A stretch of 6,564 bases of DNA from Minisyncoccota bacterium (GCA_020058565.1 JAGVDT010000023.1:1-6564), one strand, 5' to 3'. Shown: positions 1-5,559, counted from the stretch's first letter. Translations and numbers: made by a program. Notes: generated by a model not told the origin, from the letters alone.

Positions 1-444
1 CCCCGTGTTCGGCATCGAAAGCCATGGTTCCTGAAGGGGGAGGGCCTCTCCGATCTGGAGAAGTTCGATGGAAATGCCATCGGGCGATTTGATAAATGCC
101 ATGCGGCCGTCCTTCGGCGGCCGCAAAATCGTAATCCCTTTTTTCTGCAAACTCGCGCAATAGTCATAAATATTCTCAACGGCATAGCAAAGATGCCCGA
201 AATTCCGTCCGTCGGTGTATTCTTCCGTTTTCCCATTCTCGTCCGGCCAGTTGTACGTCAACTCCAAAAGCGGCGCTTTATGCTCCGGCGTCGGATTATC
301 CTGCGGTGCCCGCAAAAAAACATTCGTATACCGCCCCTTCTCATCATCCCGCCGTGAGAATTCAACGAGCCCCAACTTCCCGCACCAAAAACCTAATCCC
401 TCGTCGAGGTTTTTTACTCGGACCATCGTGTGGAGGTAGTGCAT
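1..444 (-). CDS. gloA: Lactoylglutathione lyase (glyoxalase I), VOC family, cut by window edge
   Basis: Isomerises the hemithioacetal of methylglyoxal and a thiol cofactor (glutathione in the classical enzyme) to S-lactoylthiol in the cytosol, the first step of methylglyoxal detoxification. The 148 residues visible open with MHYLHTMVRVKNL, closely matching the GloA N-terminus. The four expected metal ligands are present: H5, E61 (in LELTYNW), H84 (in GHLCYAV) and E127 (in GISIELLQ). Two βαβββ modules are recognisable. The known family is about 135 residues, so almost all of it is here; no stop is reached, and the last residues look like a short C-terminal extension. The ATG at 444 is chosen because it gives the canonical N-terminus and lies six bases from a -10 hexamer. 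It is divergent from the orphan at 493. Nothing in the window shows which thiol is used. Confidence 0.93.
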   Translation of the reverse strand, partial: MHYLHTMVRVKNLDEGLGFWCGKLGLVEFSRRDDEKGRYTNVFLRAPQDNPTPEHKAPLLELTYNWPDENGKTEEYTDGRNFGHLCYAVENIYDYCASLQKKGITILRPPKDGRMAFIKSPDGISIELLQIGEALPLQEPWLSMPNTG

Positions 445-450
445 AGAGGC

Positions 451-459
451 ATTCTAGCA
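451..459 (-). promoter_or_regulatory. Extended -10 for gloA, predicted leaderless
   Basis: On the minus strand the bases read TGC-TAGAAT, then six bases, then the gloA ATG. A -10 hexamer followed by six bases places +1 on the A of ATG. No Shine-Dalgarno sequence is visible and no good -35 box is found at 16-18 bases. The TGN extension could compensate for that. Confidence 0.5.
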
Positions 460-462
460 AAC

Positions 463-484
463 TATAATGACCACCGGGTATACT
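463..484 (+). promoter_or_regulatory. -10 candidates for the orphan gene at 493
   Basis: A perfect TATAAT lies at 463-468 (24 bases before the ATG) and TATACT at 479-484 (8 bases before it). The first would give a leader of about 18 bases; the second would give an almost leaderless transcript, as for neighbouring genes. Neither has a convincing -35 box, and there is no Shine-Dalgarno sequence before 493. I cannot decide between them. Confidence 0.35.
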
Positions 485-492
485 GTAGTCTT

Positions 493-1098
493 ATGGAATC
501 TGACGATGCTAATCGACCAGAGAAGAATCGAGCTTATAGCAAGCGATCGCCGGAGAATATAGATACTACCCGTCTTTACGTTGATGCCAAGAAGAGCGAG
601 TACATTAACGTAGACACTGCTCTTGCGGCAAAGGTTAACGATCTTCTTGATAGTCAAACGGCTGTCGTTTCCGGAGACGATGTCGAGGATCTTCTCTCGA
701 CGAGCGATAAAATTGCGGGTGCGAATTGTCACAAAACCTCGTTGTACCTTACCGGCATTATATCTAAAGAGGAACTATTCGCACCCGGCAACGATGATCC
801 AGTTACTGCGGGACACGAGCATGTCGAATCACATTCGACGCTGTATCCTCGTTCCGAAACACTTGAGGTTAGCCTCGGCCGAAAGAAGTTTCCCTTTCGA
901 GTTTCGTTCTTCAAAAAGCGTAATGGAAAGGATTTTGCGTATCATTCCATAACCGTTCTAGGTTTGACCAATAAGGGCCGTGTAGTCGCTTTCGAAAAAG
1001 AGGGTCCGTATGCCGACACTCCGTTCAGGTACGTTGACGGAATCAGGGCAATAGCGGGGCATATCACGACCGGATACACGCCGGGTTTGGAAAAGTGA
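493..1098 (+). CDS. Orphan protein with possible Cys/His hydrolase (papain/NlpC-like) C-terminal domain
   Basis: 201 residues with no signal peptide or membrane segment. I do not recognise it as a named family. The first ~70 residues are polar and charged and look linker-like (helical around 42-70). The C-terminal part has a Cys at the start of a helix, in GANCHKTSLYLTGII (C79, H80). It is followed by β-rich sequence with FAYHSITVLG (H151) and then VVAFEKEGPYADTPFRY (residues 165-180). A helix-start Cys, a His opening a β-strand and a following acidic residue are the arrangement of papain-fold NlpC/P60-type thiol hydrolases. That assignment is inference from pattern only. The ATG at 493 is preferred over an in-frame GTG at 430, because the longer form would overlap gloA and its promoter. 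It converges with the DUF817 gene, with only about 35 bases between the ends. Confidence 0.75.
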   Translation: MESDDANRPEKNRAYSKRSPENIDTTRLYVDAKKSEYINVDTALAAKVNDLLDSQTAVVSGDDVEDLLSTSDKIAGANCHKTSLYLTGIISKEELFAPGNDDPVTAGHEHVESHSTLYPRSETLEVSLGRKKFPFRVSFFKKRNGKDFAYHSITVLGLTNKGRVVAFEKEGPYADTPFRYVDGIRAIAGHITTGYTPGLEK

Positions 1099-1132
1099 AT
1101 TGACGGCATTTCTTTTGTTTATTAAATACGCA

Positions 1133-1927
1133 TCACTTCTTCAGCACATCTTTCTTGTAATGCTTTAAGTATGCAACGAGGATGAAGGAGATGATGACAA
1201 GCAAGAACCACGAGGTGATTTTGTTTGTCGAGACGACGGTCCACACGTGGATCTGGTCGGGATACTGCCAGGCACCATAGAAGGTTGAGATGTTTTCAGC
1301 AAGCCAGATAAAGAACGCAACAAGGCAGAAGGCGAGGGGGAGCGGCATTTTTCGGCGCACATTTGTCGCCACGAACGTGATGTCGGTGCGCGCGAACAGG
1401 AGGAAGACGGCGGGGATGAGGATGAGACGCAAATCCGGAATGAAGAAATTCGTAAAAAAGTTGAGGTAGATAAGGATGCTCAAAACGAGGATTGCGAAGT
1501 AATTTGGTACGCCCTCGAGGTCGGCTTTCAAAATCCGCCATGCTTGCGCGAAGTAGCTCCCGACCGCCGCGTACATGAATCCGGCAAAAAGCGGGACTGT
1601 TGCGATCTTAAAAAACGCTTCTTCAGGATATGTCCACGATCCGACCGTAGGGTGTGTCTTGAATAGTTCAAGTGCCGTCCCGAGGACGTGGAAGAGGAAA
1701 ATGACCTTTATTTCGTCCCATGTCTCGACCTTGGTGAGAAAGAGAATGATCTGCAAGAGGACCGCGGCGACGAAAATAAAATCATAGCGGGCGAAATCAA
1801 AAAGCGGGATGTAATTCGACGCGAAGAGGAGGACAAAAAAAGACCCAGCAAAGATGCACGCGCGGGCTTCCTTGACGCCAAAAACGATGAATTCCCACAC
1901 ATATTCTCGGTAAGGGGTCTGAAGCAT
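1133..1927 (-). CDS. DUF817 family integral membrane protein
   Basis: 264 residues, about the usual length for DUF817, a bacterial polytopic membrane family without an established function. The opening YREYVWEFIVFGVKEARACI is characteristic. Other family-like blocks are ELFKTHPTVGSWTYPEE (87-103), the glycine/aromatic stretch at 112-125, and AENISTFYGAWQYPDQ (210-225). Seven or eight hydrophobic segments are visible, roughly at 24-40, 48-65, 74-90, 109-126, 143-161, 165-180, 196-211 and 238-254. The C-terminus is lysine-rich (KHYKKDVLKK), probably cytoplasmic. An in-frame TTG at 1945 would add six residues. The ATG at 1927 is preferred because it fits the family N-terminus and lies six bases after a TACAAT hexamer. 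A palindromic repeat is centred 40 bases upstream. The HicB-like frame upstream runs into this gene. Confidence 0.88.
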   Translation of the reverse strand: MLQTPYREYVWEFIVFGVKEARACIFAGSFFVLLFASNYIPLFDFARYDFIFVAAVLLQIILFLTKVETWDEIKVIFLFHVLGTALELFKTHPTVGSWTYPEEAFFKIATVPLFAGFMYAAVGSYFAQAWRILKADLEGVPNYFAILVLSILIYLNFFTNFFIPDLRLILIPAVFLLFARTDITFVATNVRRKMPLPLAFCLVAFFIWLAENISTFYGAWQYPDQIHVWTVVSTNKITSWFLLVIISFILVAYLKHYKKDVLKK

Positions 1928-2244
1928 CGGCCGATTGTACACCAACTCACTCGAAATATAGAGGTGACACCTCTATACCCGATCATATCGACGCCTTTAC
2001 GGCTCGCCATTCCATAGCGGAAGAGACGCGAAACGACAGCGGGTGCCGAGCCTTCCTCAACCGTGTCTGCCAACGTCCGTAGTGCGATCGCGGAGACTTT
2101 TTTCAAGGCATCGCTTTTGCTCGTACCATACGCCATAACACCTGGAAGCCGGGGGATTTCTGCGATCCAGCGGCCATCATCTTCGCGGTCAAATTCGACC
2201 GCGAATCCGTGTGCTGGCGTTTTTTTAAGCGCCCTCGATTTCAT
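1708..2244 (-). CDS. HicB-like antitoxin-family protein, 3' end probably disrupted
   Basis: Residues ~12-65 (from GFAVEFDREDDGRWIAEI through LPGVMAYG to TLADTVEEG) form a clear HicB-type partial RNase H-like fold, β-β-α-β-α. In TA systems HicB binds and blocks the mRNA interferase HicA; solitary copies also exist. Family members of this short type are about 70-90 residues. Here no stop appears after SRLFRYGMASRK (72-83). The frame continues through the palindrome at 1957-1977 and over 200 bases into the DUF817 gene, ending at 1708 after 178 codons. That tail is Ser/Arg-rich and is a shadow of DUF817 coding sequence. I infer that the natural end was lost at a junction near the repeat. There is no hicA on either side and no helix-turn-helix segment. 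The ATG at 2244 is chosen over the one at 2280 because an extended -10-like motif sits six bases before it. Confidence 0.7.
   Translation of the reverse strand: MKSRALKKTPAHGFAVEFDREDDGRWIAEIPRLPGVMAYGTSKSDALKKVSAIALRTLADTVEEGSAPAVVSRLFRYGMASRKGVDMIGYRGVTSIFRVSWCTIGRCFRPLTENMCGNSSFLASRKPARASLLGLFLSSSSRRITSRFLISPAMILFSSPRSSCRSFSFSPRSRHGTK
1934..1939 (-). promoter_or_regulatory. -10 hexamer for the DUF817 gene, predicted leaderless
   Basis: The minus strand reads TACAAT, then CGGCCG, then ATG: six bases between hexamer and start codon, so +1 falls on the A. No Shine-Dalgarno sequence is present. The usual -35 position coincides with the edge of the palindrome at 1957-1977 and does not resemble TTGACA, so an activator bound there could substitute for it. 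Confidence 0.5.
1957..1977. repeat. Palindromic repeat, copy 1 (core AGAGGTGTCACCTCT)
   Basis: A perfect inverted repeat with 10-base arms (TATAGAGGTG / CACCTCTATA) around one central base. The same 15-base core recurs at 5560-5580 and 6302-6319. This copy lies inside the run-on part of the HicB-like frame, where it encodes YRGVTSI, and is centred 40 bases upstream of the DUF817 start. Confidence 0.9.
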
Positions 2245-2250
2245 ACCGAG

Positions 2251-2259
2251 AGTACAGCA
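2251..2259 (-). promoter_or_regulatory. Extended -10 for the HicB-like gene, predicted leaderless
   Basis: The minus strand reads TGC-TGTACT, then CTCGGT, then ATG at 2244. The hexamer is a weaker match (TGTACT) than the others, but the TGC extension and the six-base spacing are the same. This supports 2244 over the upstream ATG at 2280. Confidence 0.4.
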
Positions 2260-2318
2260 TGACCAATTTTTAAAGGACATTTTGTTTGAAATGCCTCAGA
2301 TAGGCGACCAAGACAATC

Positions 2319-2327
2319 TGATATCAT
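2319..2327 (+). promoter_or_regulatory. Extended -10 for the orphan at 2334, predicted leaderless
   Basis: TGA-TATCAT is followed by ATAAGC and then the ATG at 2334: a TGN-extended hexamer six bases from the start codon. There is no Shine-Dalgarno sequence, and no TTGACA-like box is seen 16-18 bases further upstream. Confidence 0.5.
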
Positions 2328-2333
2328 ATAAGC

Positions 2334-2855
2334 ATGGACGGAATCAGGAATTCTATTGATACGCGTACTCTGCCGGTGTGTACTCGCACGTATCGCGAAC
2401 AGGAACTCTCAAAACAGAACCTAACAGACTTGGCTCACGCAGAAGCAAATAAGCTTGTAGGGGTAGCGAGAGGGGGGGGTGTTGCGCGCGTTGATTTTTA
2501 TGACTTGAATAAAACGGAATTCATTCCCGAAACTCTTTTTCACGTTAGACATCCACAAGATGCGGAGCGCGTCGCGCAAGATGGCCTCGCCGGCGATATT
2601 TATGTGCAAACACATGATTTATCCGTAGAGCCGAATGGTATTTCGCTCTACCGCAGTGACATCGCTCCAGCCATCTTTGCCTTACGCCCCTCCGACGTCA
2701 AAATGCCGTTTACTATCACGTTAGATCCCGAGTGCTTTATCGGAATACCCGGAGAGTATCTCAAGGCATTTATCGTACATACCAAAGAAAGAATTCCGCT
2801 CCAAAAATTACATGCAAGTATCGAGACGATACGAAGGGGACGACCAGTTTCCTAA
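2334..2855 (+). CDS. Orphan protein, possible ADP-ribosyltransferase-like fold
   Basis: 173 residues, soluble, with no signal peptide. I do not recognise the family with confidence. Residues 66-85 read ETLFHVRHPQDAERVAQDGL. This resembles the opening of ART-like proteins (KptA, DarT and relatives), in which a strand with a NAD-binding His (here H70) is followed by a helix and a Gly-Leu turn. A second stretch, NGISLYRSDIAPAIFALRPS (101-120), and a late strand EYLKAFIVHTKERIPLQKLH (141-160) resemble the later strands of such folds. There is no obvious catalytic Glu motif, so activity is uncertain. The first ~60 residues are unassigned. A run of eight G (2472-2479) encodes Arg-Gly-Gly-Gly near residue 47 and could slip. 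It converges with the ABC permease gene, 55 bases apart. Confidence 0.7.
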   Translation: MDGIRNSIDTRTLPVCTRTYREQELSKQNLTDLAHAEANKLVGVARGGGVARVDFYDLNKTEFIPETLFHVRHPQDAERVAQDGLAGDIYVQTHDLSVEPNGISLYRSDIAPAIFALRPSDVKMPFTITLDPECFIGIPGEYLKAFIVHTKERIPLQKLHASIETIRRGRPVS

Positions 2856-2910
2856 CATGGCGACGCTGCTCCAGAGGGACCGACTTACTATTAAACGTTG
2901 AGCATCGTTT

Positions 2911-3699
2911 TCACGCCTCATTCCTAGCAAATTGGCCGGTGTCGCGCGATTTGTTGTAGAGGTAGACAAAAAGGAACGTACACACGATGCAGTAGAAGAT
3001 ATTTTCCATAAAAGAAATGCCGAACAGACGCCAGGCGATCTCGCCATGATTGAGAAGCGCGAAGCGCGCAGCTTCGAAGGTGTGAGTAGCGGGGAAAAGG
3101 ACTGCGATGTGCTGGAGCCAGAGCGGCATGATTTCGAGCGGATAAAACGCAGCGGAGAGCGGTTGGAAAAAACTCACCGTCGCCCATGCGGCGGCCTGGA
3201 TACGTGTTCCGAAGCGGAAAATCAGGCCGAGAAGCGCGACACCGAGCGCGTAGGAAAAGAGGAGGAAATTGAAGAAAACGAGCGCCATTGCCTGCCATCC
3301 AATCACGAACGGGTTGAAATCAAACGCATACACAGAAAGCAGTGTCGCGAGCGCAAGGACGAGGGTTGCTTTTATTACACCGGAAATGGTATGCGCCAGG
3401 ATGTATTCGGCGAGGCGCATTGGGGCGATGAAGAGGTTTGTGAGATTGCGCGACCAGATGTTCCAAAGGCTCCCGAGCGTCACTGAATACTGAATAATCC
3501 AGATGATCGTCCAGAGAAGCATGCCAAGAAGGACCAGTTGCCCCGTTTCTGAATTCTCGCCGCTCAAGTAGAGCGAAATAAATCCGAAAACGATAATGTT
3601 TGCAAACGGGAAGATGAAAATATCCGCAAAGACTTCGCCCGACCGATAGAGGACGAATGCTTCCTGCCATAAGATTGCGCCAACGCGTCGGAGACTCAT
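2911..3699 (-). CDS. ABC-2 type transporter permease
   Basis: Membrane subunit of an ABC-2 exporter that pairs with the ATPase encoded immediately upstream. 262 residues, typical length. Six hydrophobic segments lie at about 24-46, 54-76, 101-126, 135-161, 168-190 and 231-248. The segment AAFYPLEIMPLWLQHIAVLFPATHTFEAAR (183-212) contains the ABC-2 pattern of a Tyr-Pro, a Pro-Leu-Trp-Leu and a following P-x-x-H before the last helix, as in drug, polysaccharide and bacteriocin exporters. The ATG at 3699 overlaps the ATPase stop as ATGA, a four-base overlap that implies translational coupling. A 24-codon upstream extension would lie inside the ATPase gene and is rejected. The substrate cannot be read from the sequence. 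Confidence 0.92.
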   Translation of the reverse strand: MSLRRVGAILWQEAFVLYRSGEVFADIFIFPFANIIVFGFISLYLSGENSETGQLVLLGMLLWTIIWIIQYSVTLGSLWNIWSRNLTNLFIAPMRLAEYILAHTISGVIKATLVLALATLLSVYAFDFNPFVIGWQAMALVFFNFLLFSYALGVALLGLIFRFGTRIQAAAWATVSFFQPLSAAFYPLEIMPLWLQHIAVLFPATHTFEAARFALLNHGEIAWRLFGISFMENIFYCIVCTFLFVYLYNKSRDTGQFARNEA

Positions 3700-4616
3700 A
3701 TTTCTTTTCTTGCAATTTGTAAGAAGACGTCTTCGAGCGTCGGTTTGCGAATTTCGATGTCTTCGATCCATATGCCGGTTTTCGACATATCAAAAAGGAG
3801 GCCGGGAATGGCTTGTTCGGTGGCCTTCACTTCTACCGTCGCGTGTTCGGGGTACGAGTGTTCAAAATGTTTCTCCCGCAAAAGCGCGTCAAGCGCATCG
3901 GTCCTTGCGTCAAAGACGACGCGGAGCGTGGCTGCGGAAATGCGCTTTGTGAGATTGAGGGGAGTATCCTGCGCAACAATTTTTCCGTGGTCGAGGAAAA
4001 TGACTTCATCGCAGATGCGCGTGATCTCATTCATGTTGTGACTCGTGTAGAGGATCGAAAGGTTGCGTTCGTTCCGCAGCTCCTCGATGAGCGTGAGTGT
4101 TTTGTCGGCGATATCAGGGTCAAGCGATGCTGTTGGCTCATCCATGAGGAGGAGCTCCGGATCGTTGAGAAGCGCTTTCACGAGATTGACACGCGTCTTT
4201 TGGCCTGAGGAGAGGTCTTTGTAGAGCCTGTTCGCAAGATCGTTTGCTTCGAGCTGCTCCAGAAGTGCCTTGATTTTCTGCCGCGAATTCGTGACTTGGT
4301 ACAATTCCGCAAAAACGAACAAATTTTCCCACACCGAAATACGGCCCATAAGCGTGTTGAACGCCGAGGTCATGTTGATCCGCTGCAGGCATGCTTCCCG
4401 CTCCGTCGCAAAGTCGCGGCCGAAATATGAAATGCTGCCGCCGTTTTGGAGCGTGATACCCGAAAGGATCTGAATCGTCGTCGTCTTTCCAGCGCCATTC
4501 GGTCCCAAGAAGCCTACGATCTTGCCGCGCGGCACGGAAAAGGAAATACCATCCACGGCCTTGAAGGAGCCGTAGTTTTTCGAGAGGTTTTTGACTTCCA
4601 ATACCGTTTCTGGCAT
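3696..4616 (-). CDS. ABC-2 type transporter ATP-binding protein (DrrA-like)
   Basis: Cytoplasmic ATPase that drives the ABC-2 exporter. 306 residues. Walker A is GPNGAGKTT (38-46), signature LSSGQ (135-139), Walker B ELLLMDEP (154-161), D-loop SLDPD (164-168) and H-loop His193 (YTSHNMNE). The C-terminal ~80 residues form the accessory domain of the DrrA/NatA type, ending in PTLEDVFLQIARKE. The Q-loop region reads INMTSAFNTLMGRISVWENL (80-99), with no Gln at the usual place. Related ABC-2 ATPases often have a Ser-Pro-Tyr or similar there, so this is probably a subfamily trait rather than inactivation. First gene of a two-gene operon with the permease. The start is ATG at 4616, six bases after an extended -10. 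The substrate is unknown. Confidence 0.95.
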   Translation of the reverse strand: MPETVLEVKNLSKNYGSFKAVDGISFSVPRGKIVGFLGPNGAGKTTTIQILSGITLQNGGSISYFGRDFATEREACLQRINMTSAFNTLMGRISVWENLFVFAELYQVTNSRQKIKALLEQLEANDLANRLYKDLSSGQKTRVNLVKALLNDPELLLMDEPTASLDPDIADKTLTLIEELRNERNLSILYTSHNMNEITRICDEVIFLDHGKIVAQDTPLNLTKRISAATLRVVFDARTDALDALLREKHFEHSYPEHATVEVKATEQAIPGLLFDMSKTGIWIEDIEIRKPTLEDVFLQIARKEI

Positions 4617-4622
4617 CTCGGG

Positions 4623-4631
4623 ATTGTAGCA
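4623..4631 (-). promoter_or_regulatory. Extended -10 for the ABC operon, predicted leaderless
   Basis: The minus strand reads TGC-TACAAT, then CCCGAG, then ATG at 4616. The motif and spacing match those before gloA and the Cys-rich protein gene. No Shine-Dalgarno sequence lies before the ATPase start, whereas the permease is reached by ATGA coupling. Confidence 0.55.
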
Positions 4632-4633
4632 GG

Positions 4634-4662
4634 TTGCAGTCCGATTTCATTGCGCGTAGTAT
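4634..4662 (+). promoter_or_regulatory. Weak promoter candidate for the 4694 gene
   Basis: TTGCAG (4634-4639) and TAGTAT (4657-4662) are separated by 17 bases. Transcription would start near 4669, giving a leader of about 25 bases containing the Shine-Dalgarno sequence. The -35 matches only in its TTG. It lies back to back with the ABC operon promoter, so the two divergent units share about 80 bases. Confidence 0.3.
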
Positions 4663-4681
4663 GCCGCAGGCGACAACACAC

Positions 4682-4686
4682 AGGAG
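4682..4686 (+). promoter_or_regulatory. Shine-Dalgarno AGGAG deciding the 4694 start
   Basis: AGGAG lies seven bases before the ATG at 4694. This fixes the start there rather than at the upstream in-frame ATGs (4634-region frame start and 4661). It is one of only two clear Shine-Dalgarno sequences in the window. Confidence 0.7.
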
Positions 4687-4693
4687 AGAGCTC

Positions 4694-5014
4694 ATGTCTG
4701 GACGCTGGTTTTTGACGGTACGCCTCGACGCGCCGGATCGCCTTGTGGCGCACTGGCTGGACGACAAGGATCTCATTCTCTTCGGGATTGAAGGCAAACT
4801 CGGGGATGAGTATCACGTACTCGACGACAAATCAGATGCGAAGTCGCGCATCGTCGGCGAGATACAAGGCGACCCTGCAGGGCTTCTCAATGCGCTGGTC
4901 GACATGTTTGGCTCTCTCAACGGCGGCGAGCACGCGAGCCAAGATTTGCGCTTTCGAGTCGTCACCGAATTGATCGGCGATGTCGTGGCCGCCGTCCGTC
5001 GCATGAAAGCATAG
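4694..5014 (+). CDS. Small acidic orphan protein
   Basis: 106 residues, soluble, no Cys, no signal peptide. I do not recognise it. It begins MSGRWFLTVRLDAPDRLVAH. Predicted layout: β-strands around 4-10, 17-21, 26-32 (DLILFGIEG) and 39-44, then a helix around 63-73 (GLLNALVDMFG), a strand near 85-90, and a long C-terminal helix (91-104, TELIGDVVAAVRRM). This α+β layout suggests a small globular protein, possibly dimeric. No catalytic motif stands out. It has a good Shine-Dalgarno sequence and a possible downstream hairpin terminator, so it looks like a single-gene unit, divergent from the ABC operon and convergent with the Cys-rich protein gene. Confidence 0.72.
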   Translation: MSGRWFLTVRLDAPDRLVAHWLDDKDLILFGIEGKLGDEYHVLDDKSDAKSRIVGEIQGDPAGLLNALVDMFGSLNGGEHASQDLRFRVVTELIGDVVAAVRRMKA

Positions 5015-5031
5015 GCGCACGTCGTTCATCC

Positions 5032-5058
5032 TCCGCCGCGGGTCACCCCTGCGGCGGA
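5032..5058. terminator. GC-rich hairpin between convergent genes
   Basis: TCCGCCGC (5032-5039) pairs with GCGGCGGA (5051-5058) around an 11-base loop in which GGG and CCC can pair further. It lies 18 bases after the 4694 gene and downstream of the convergent 5159-5527 gene, so it could serve both. The following bases (CATTTGTG) are only slightly T-rich, so intrinsic termination is uncertain. The remaining ~100 bases up to 5158 show nothing recognisable. Confidence 0.45.
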
Positions 5059-5158
5059 CATTTGTGTGATACCCACTCGTCTTCGCGCTCCTCGATATGT
5101 AGCTTTCCGAACTACGTCGTGACGGTGGTGGCGCAATCCACGTTGATCGCTTCGCTTA

Positions 5159-5527
5159 TTACTGCGTGATGCACGCACCGTCCCGGCAGATACTGCCGTA
5201 TCCACAAGAATATCGCTCCTCAATGAGTACATCTCCTTTGCACGACCTTTCGAGTAGTCGCCCCCCGCTCTTCCAAGTGTCACCATGCTCTGATTCACAA
5301 AAATCACTTTCAATGTTGGCCGGTCTGTCAATTTTATTTAGCTGACCTGAGGTAATGGTATTTTTGGTGTATATATCTTGGTTGACGCCGTCATTTTCGC
5401 AGTATGAGGTGATCACTTGTTCTCGTGATAGCAGCGATGGTTTTCTGATTTGCTGAAAAAAGTAGTAACTCGCAGCCATGGATGCGAGTAATATAACAAC
5501 TAATGCAATTCCAGTGACCCGCTTCAC
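5159..5527 (-). CDS. Membrane-anchored, extracellular six-cysteine protein (C-x-D-x-DG type domain)
   Basis: 122 residues. Residues 1-25 (MKRVTGIALVVILLASMAAS) form an N-terminal anchor or uncleaved signal; there is no lipobox Cys. The rest is predicted to lie outside the membrane and carries six Cys (43, 77, 96, 108, 114, 119), enough for three disulfides. The order SYCENDG - YTKNTITSG - DFCES - LLERSC - EERYSCGYGSICRDGACI matches a small domain seen in secreted proteins of archaea and CPR bacteria (C-x-D-x-DGG, Y-x-K-G-T, D-x-C, L-x-E-x-x-C, terminal C-x-x-G-x-C). That match is from memory of the pattern and is unverified. The function is unknown; surface or adhesion roles are plausible. 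The start is GTG at 5527, supported by an extended -10 exactly six bases upstream. A palindrome is centred 43 bases upstream. Confidence 0.8.
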   Translation of the reverse strand: MKRVTGIALVVILLASMAASYYFFQQIRKPSLLSREQVITSYCENDGVNQDIYTKNTITSGQLNKIDRPANIESDFCESEHGDTWKSGGRLLERSCKGDVLIEERYSCGYGSICRDGACITQ

Positions 5528-5533
5528 AAGCCA

Positions 5534-5542
5534 ATTTTAGCA
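5534..5542 (-). promoter_or_regulatory. Extended -10 for the Cys-rich protein gene, predicted leaderless
   Basis: The minus strand reads TGC-TAAAAT, then TGGCTT, then GTG at 5527. The six-base spacing before a GTG start supports both the start codon and the leaderless model. The -35 position falls at the edge of the palindrome 5560-5580. Confidence 0.5.
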
Positions 5543-5559
5543 TTTAAATCGGTGTCGGT

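Noticed and set aside
103..124. Inverted repeat GCGGCCG / CGGCCGC inside gloA
   Set aside because: It lies in well-conserved coding sequence (Arg-Pro-Pro-Lys-Asp-Gly-Arg) and is explained by codon content.
430..492. GTG start at 430 for the plus-strand orphan
   Set aside because: It would overlap the 5' end of gloA and both divergent promoter regions. The ATG at 493 sits just after -10 candidates.
1688..2017. Plus-strand open frame opposite the DUF817 gene and hicB-like 3' part
   Set aside because: Low-complexity Glu/Lys/Asp composition, antisense to a recognised family, no start signals.
2893..2910. Possible terminator between the convergent 2334 and permease genes (AAACG / CGTTT)
   Set aside because: Only five pairs with an eight-base loop and a short T-run; too weak to call.
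2932..3486. 184-codon plus-strand open frame opposite the ABC permease
   Set aside because: It is rich in charged residues (Glu, Arg, Lys) and mirrors the permease, which has clear membrane segments and family motifs.
4138..4797. 219-codon minus-strand open frame overlapping the ABC ATPase
   Set aside because: Shadow of the ATPase in another frame, without any domain.
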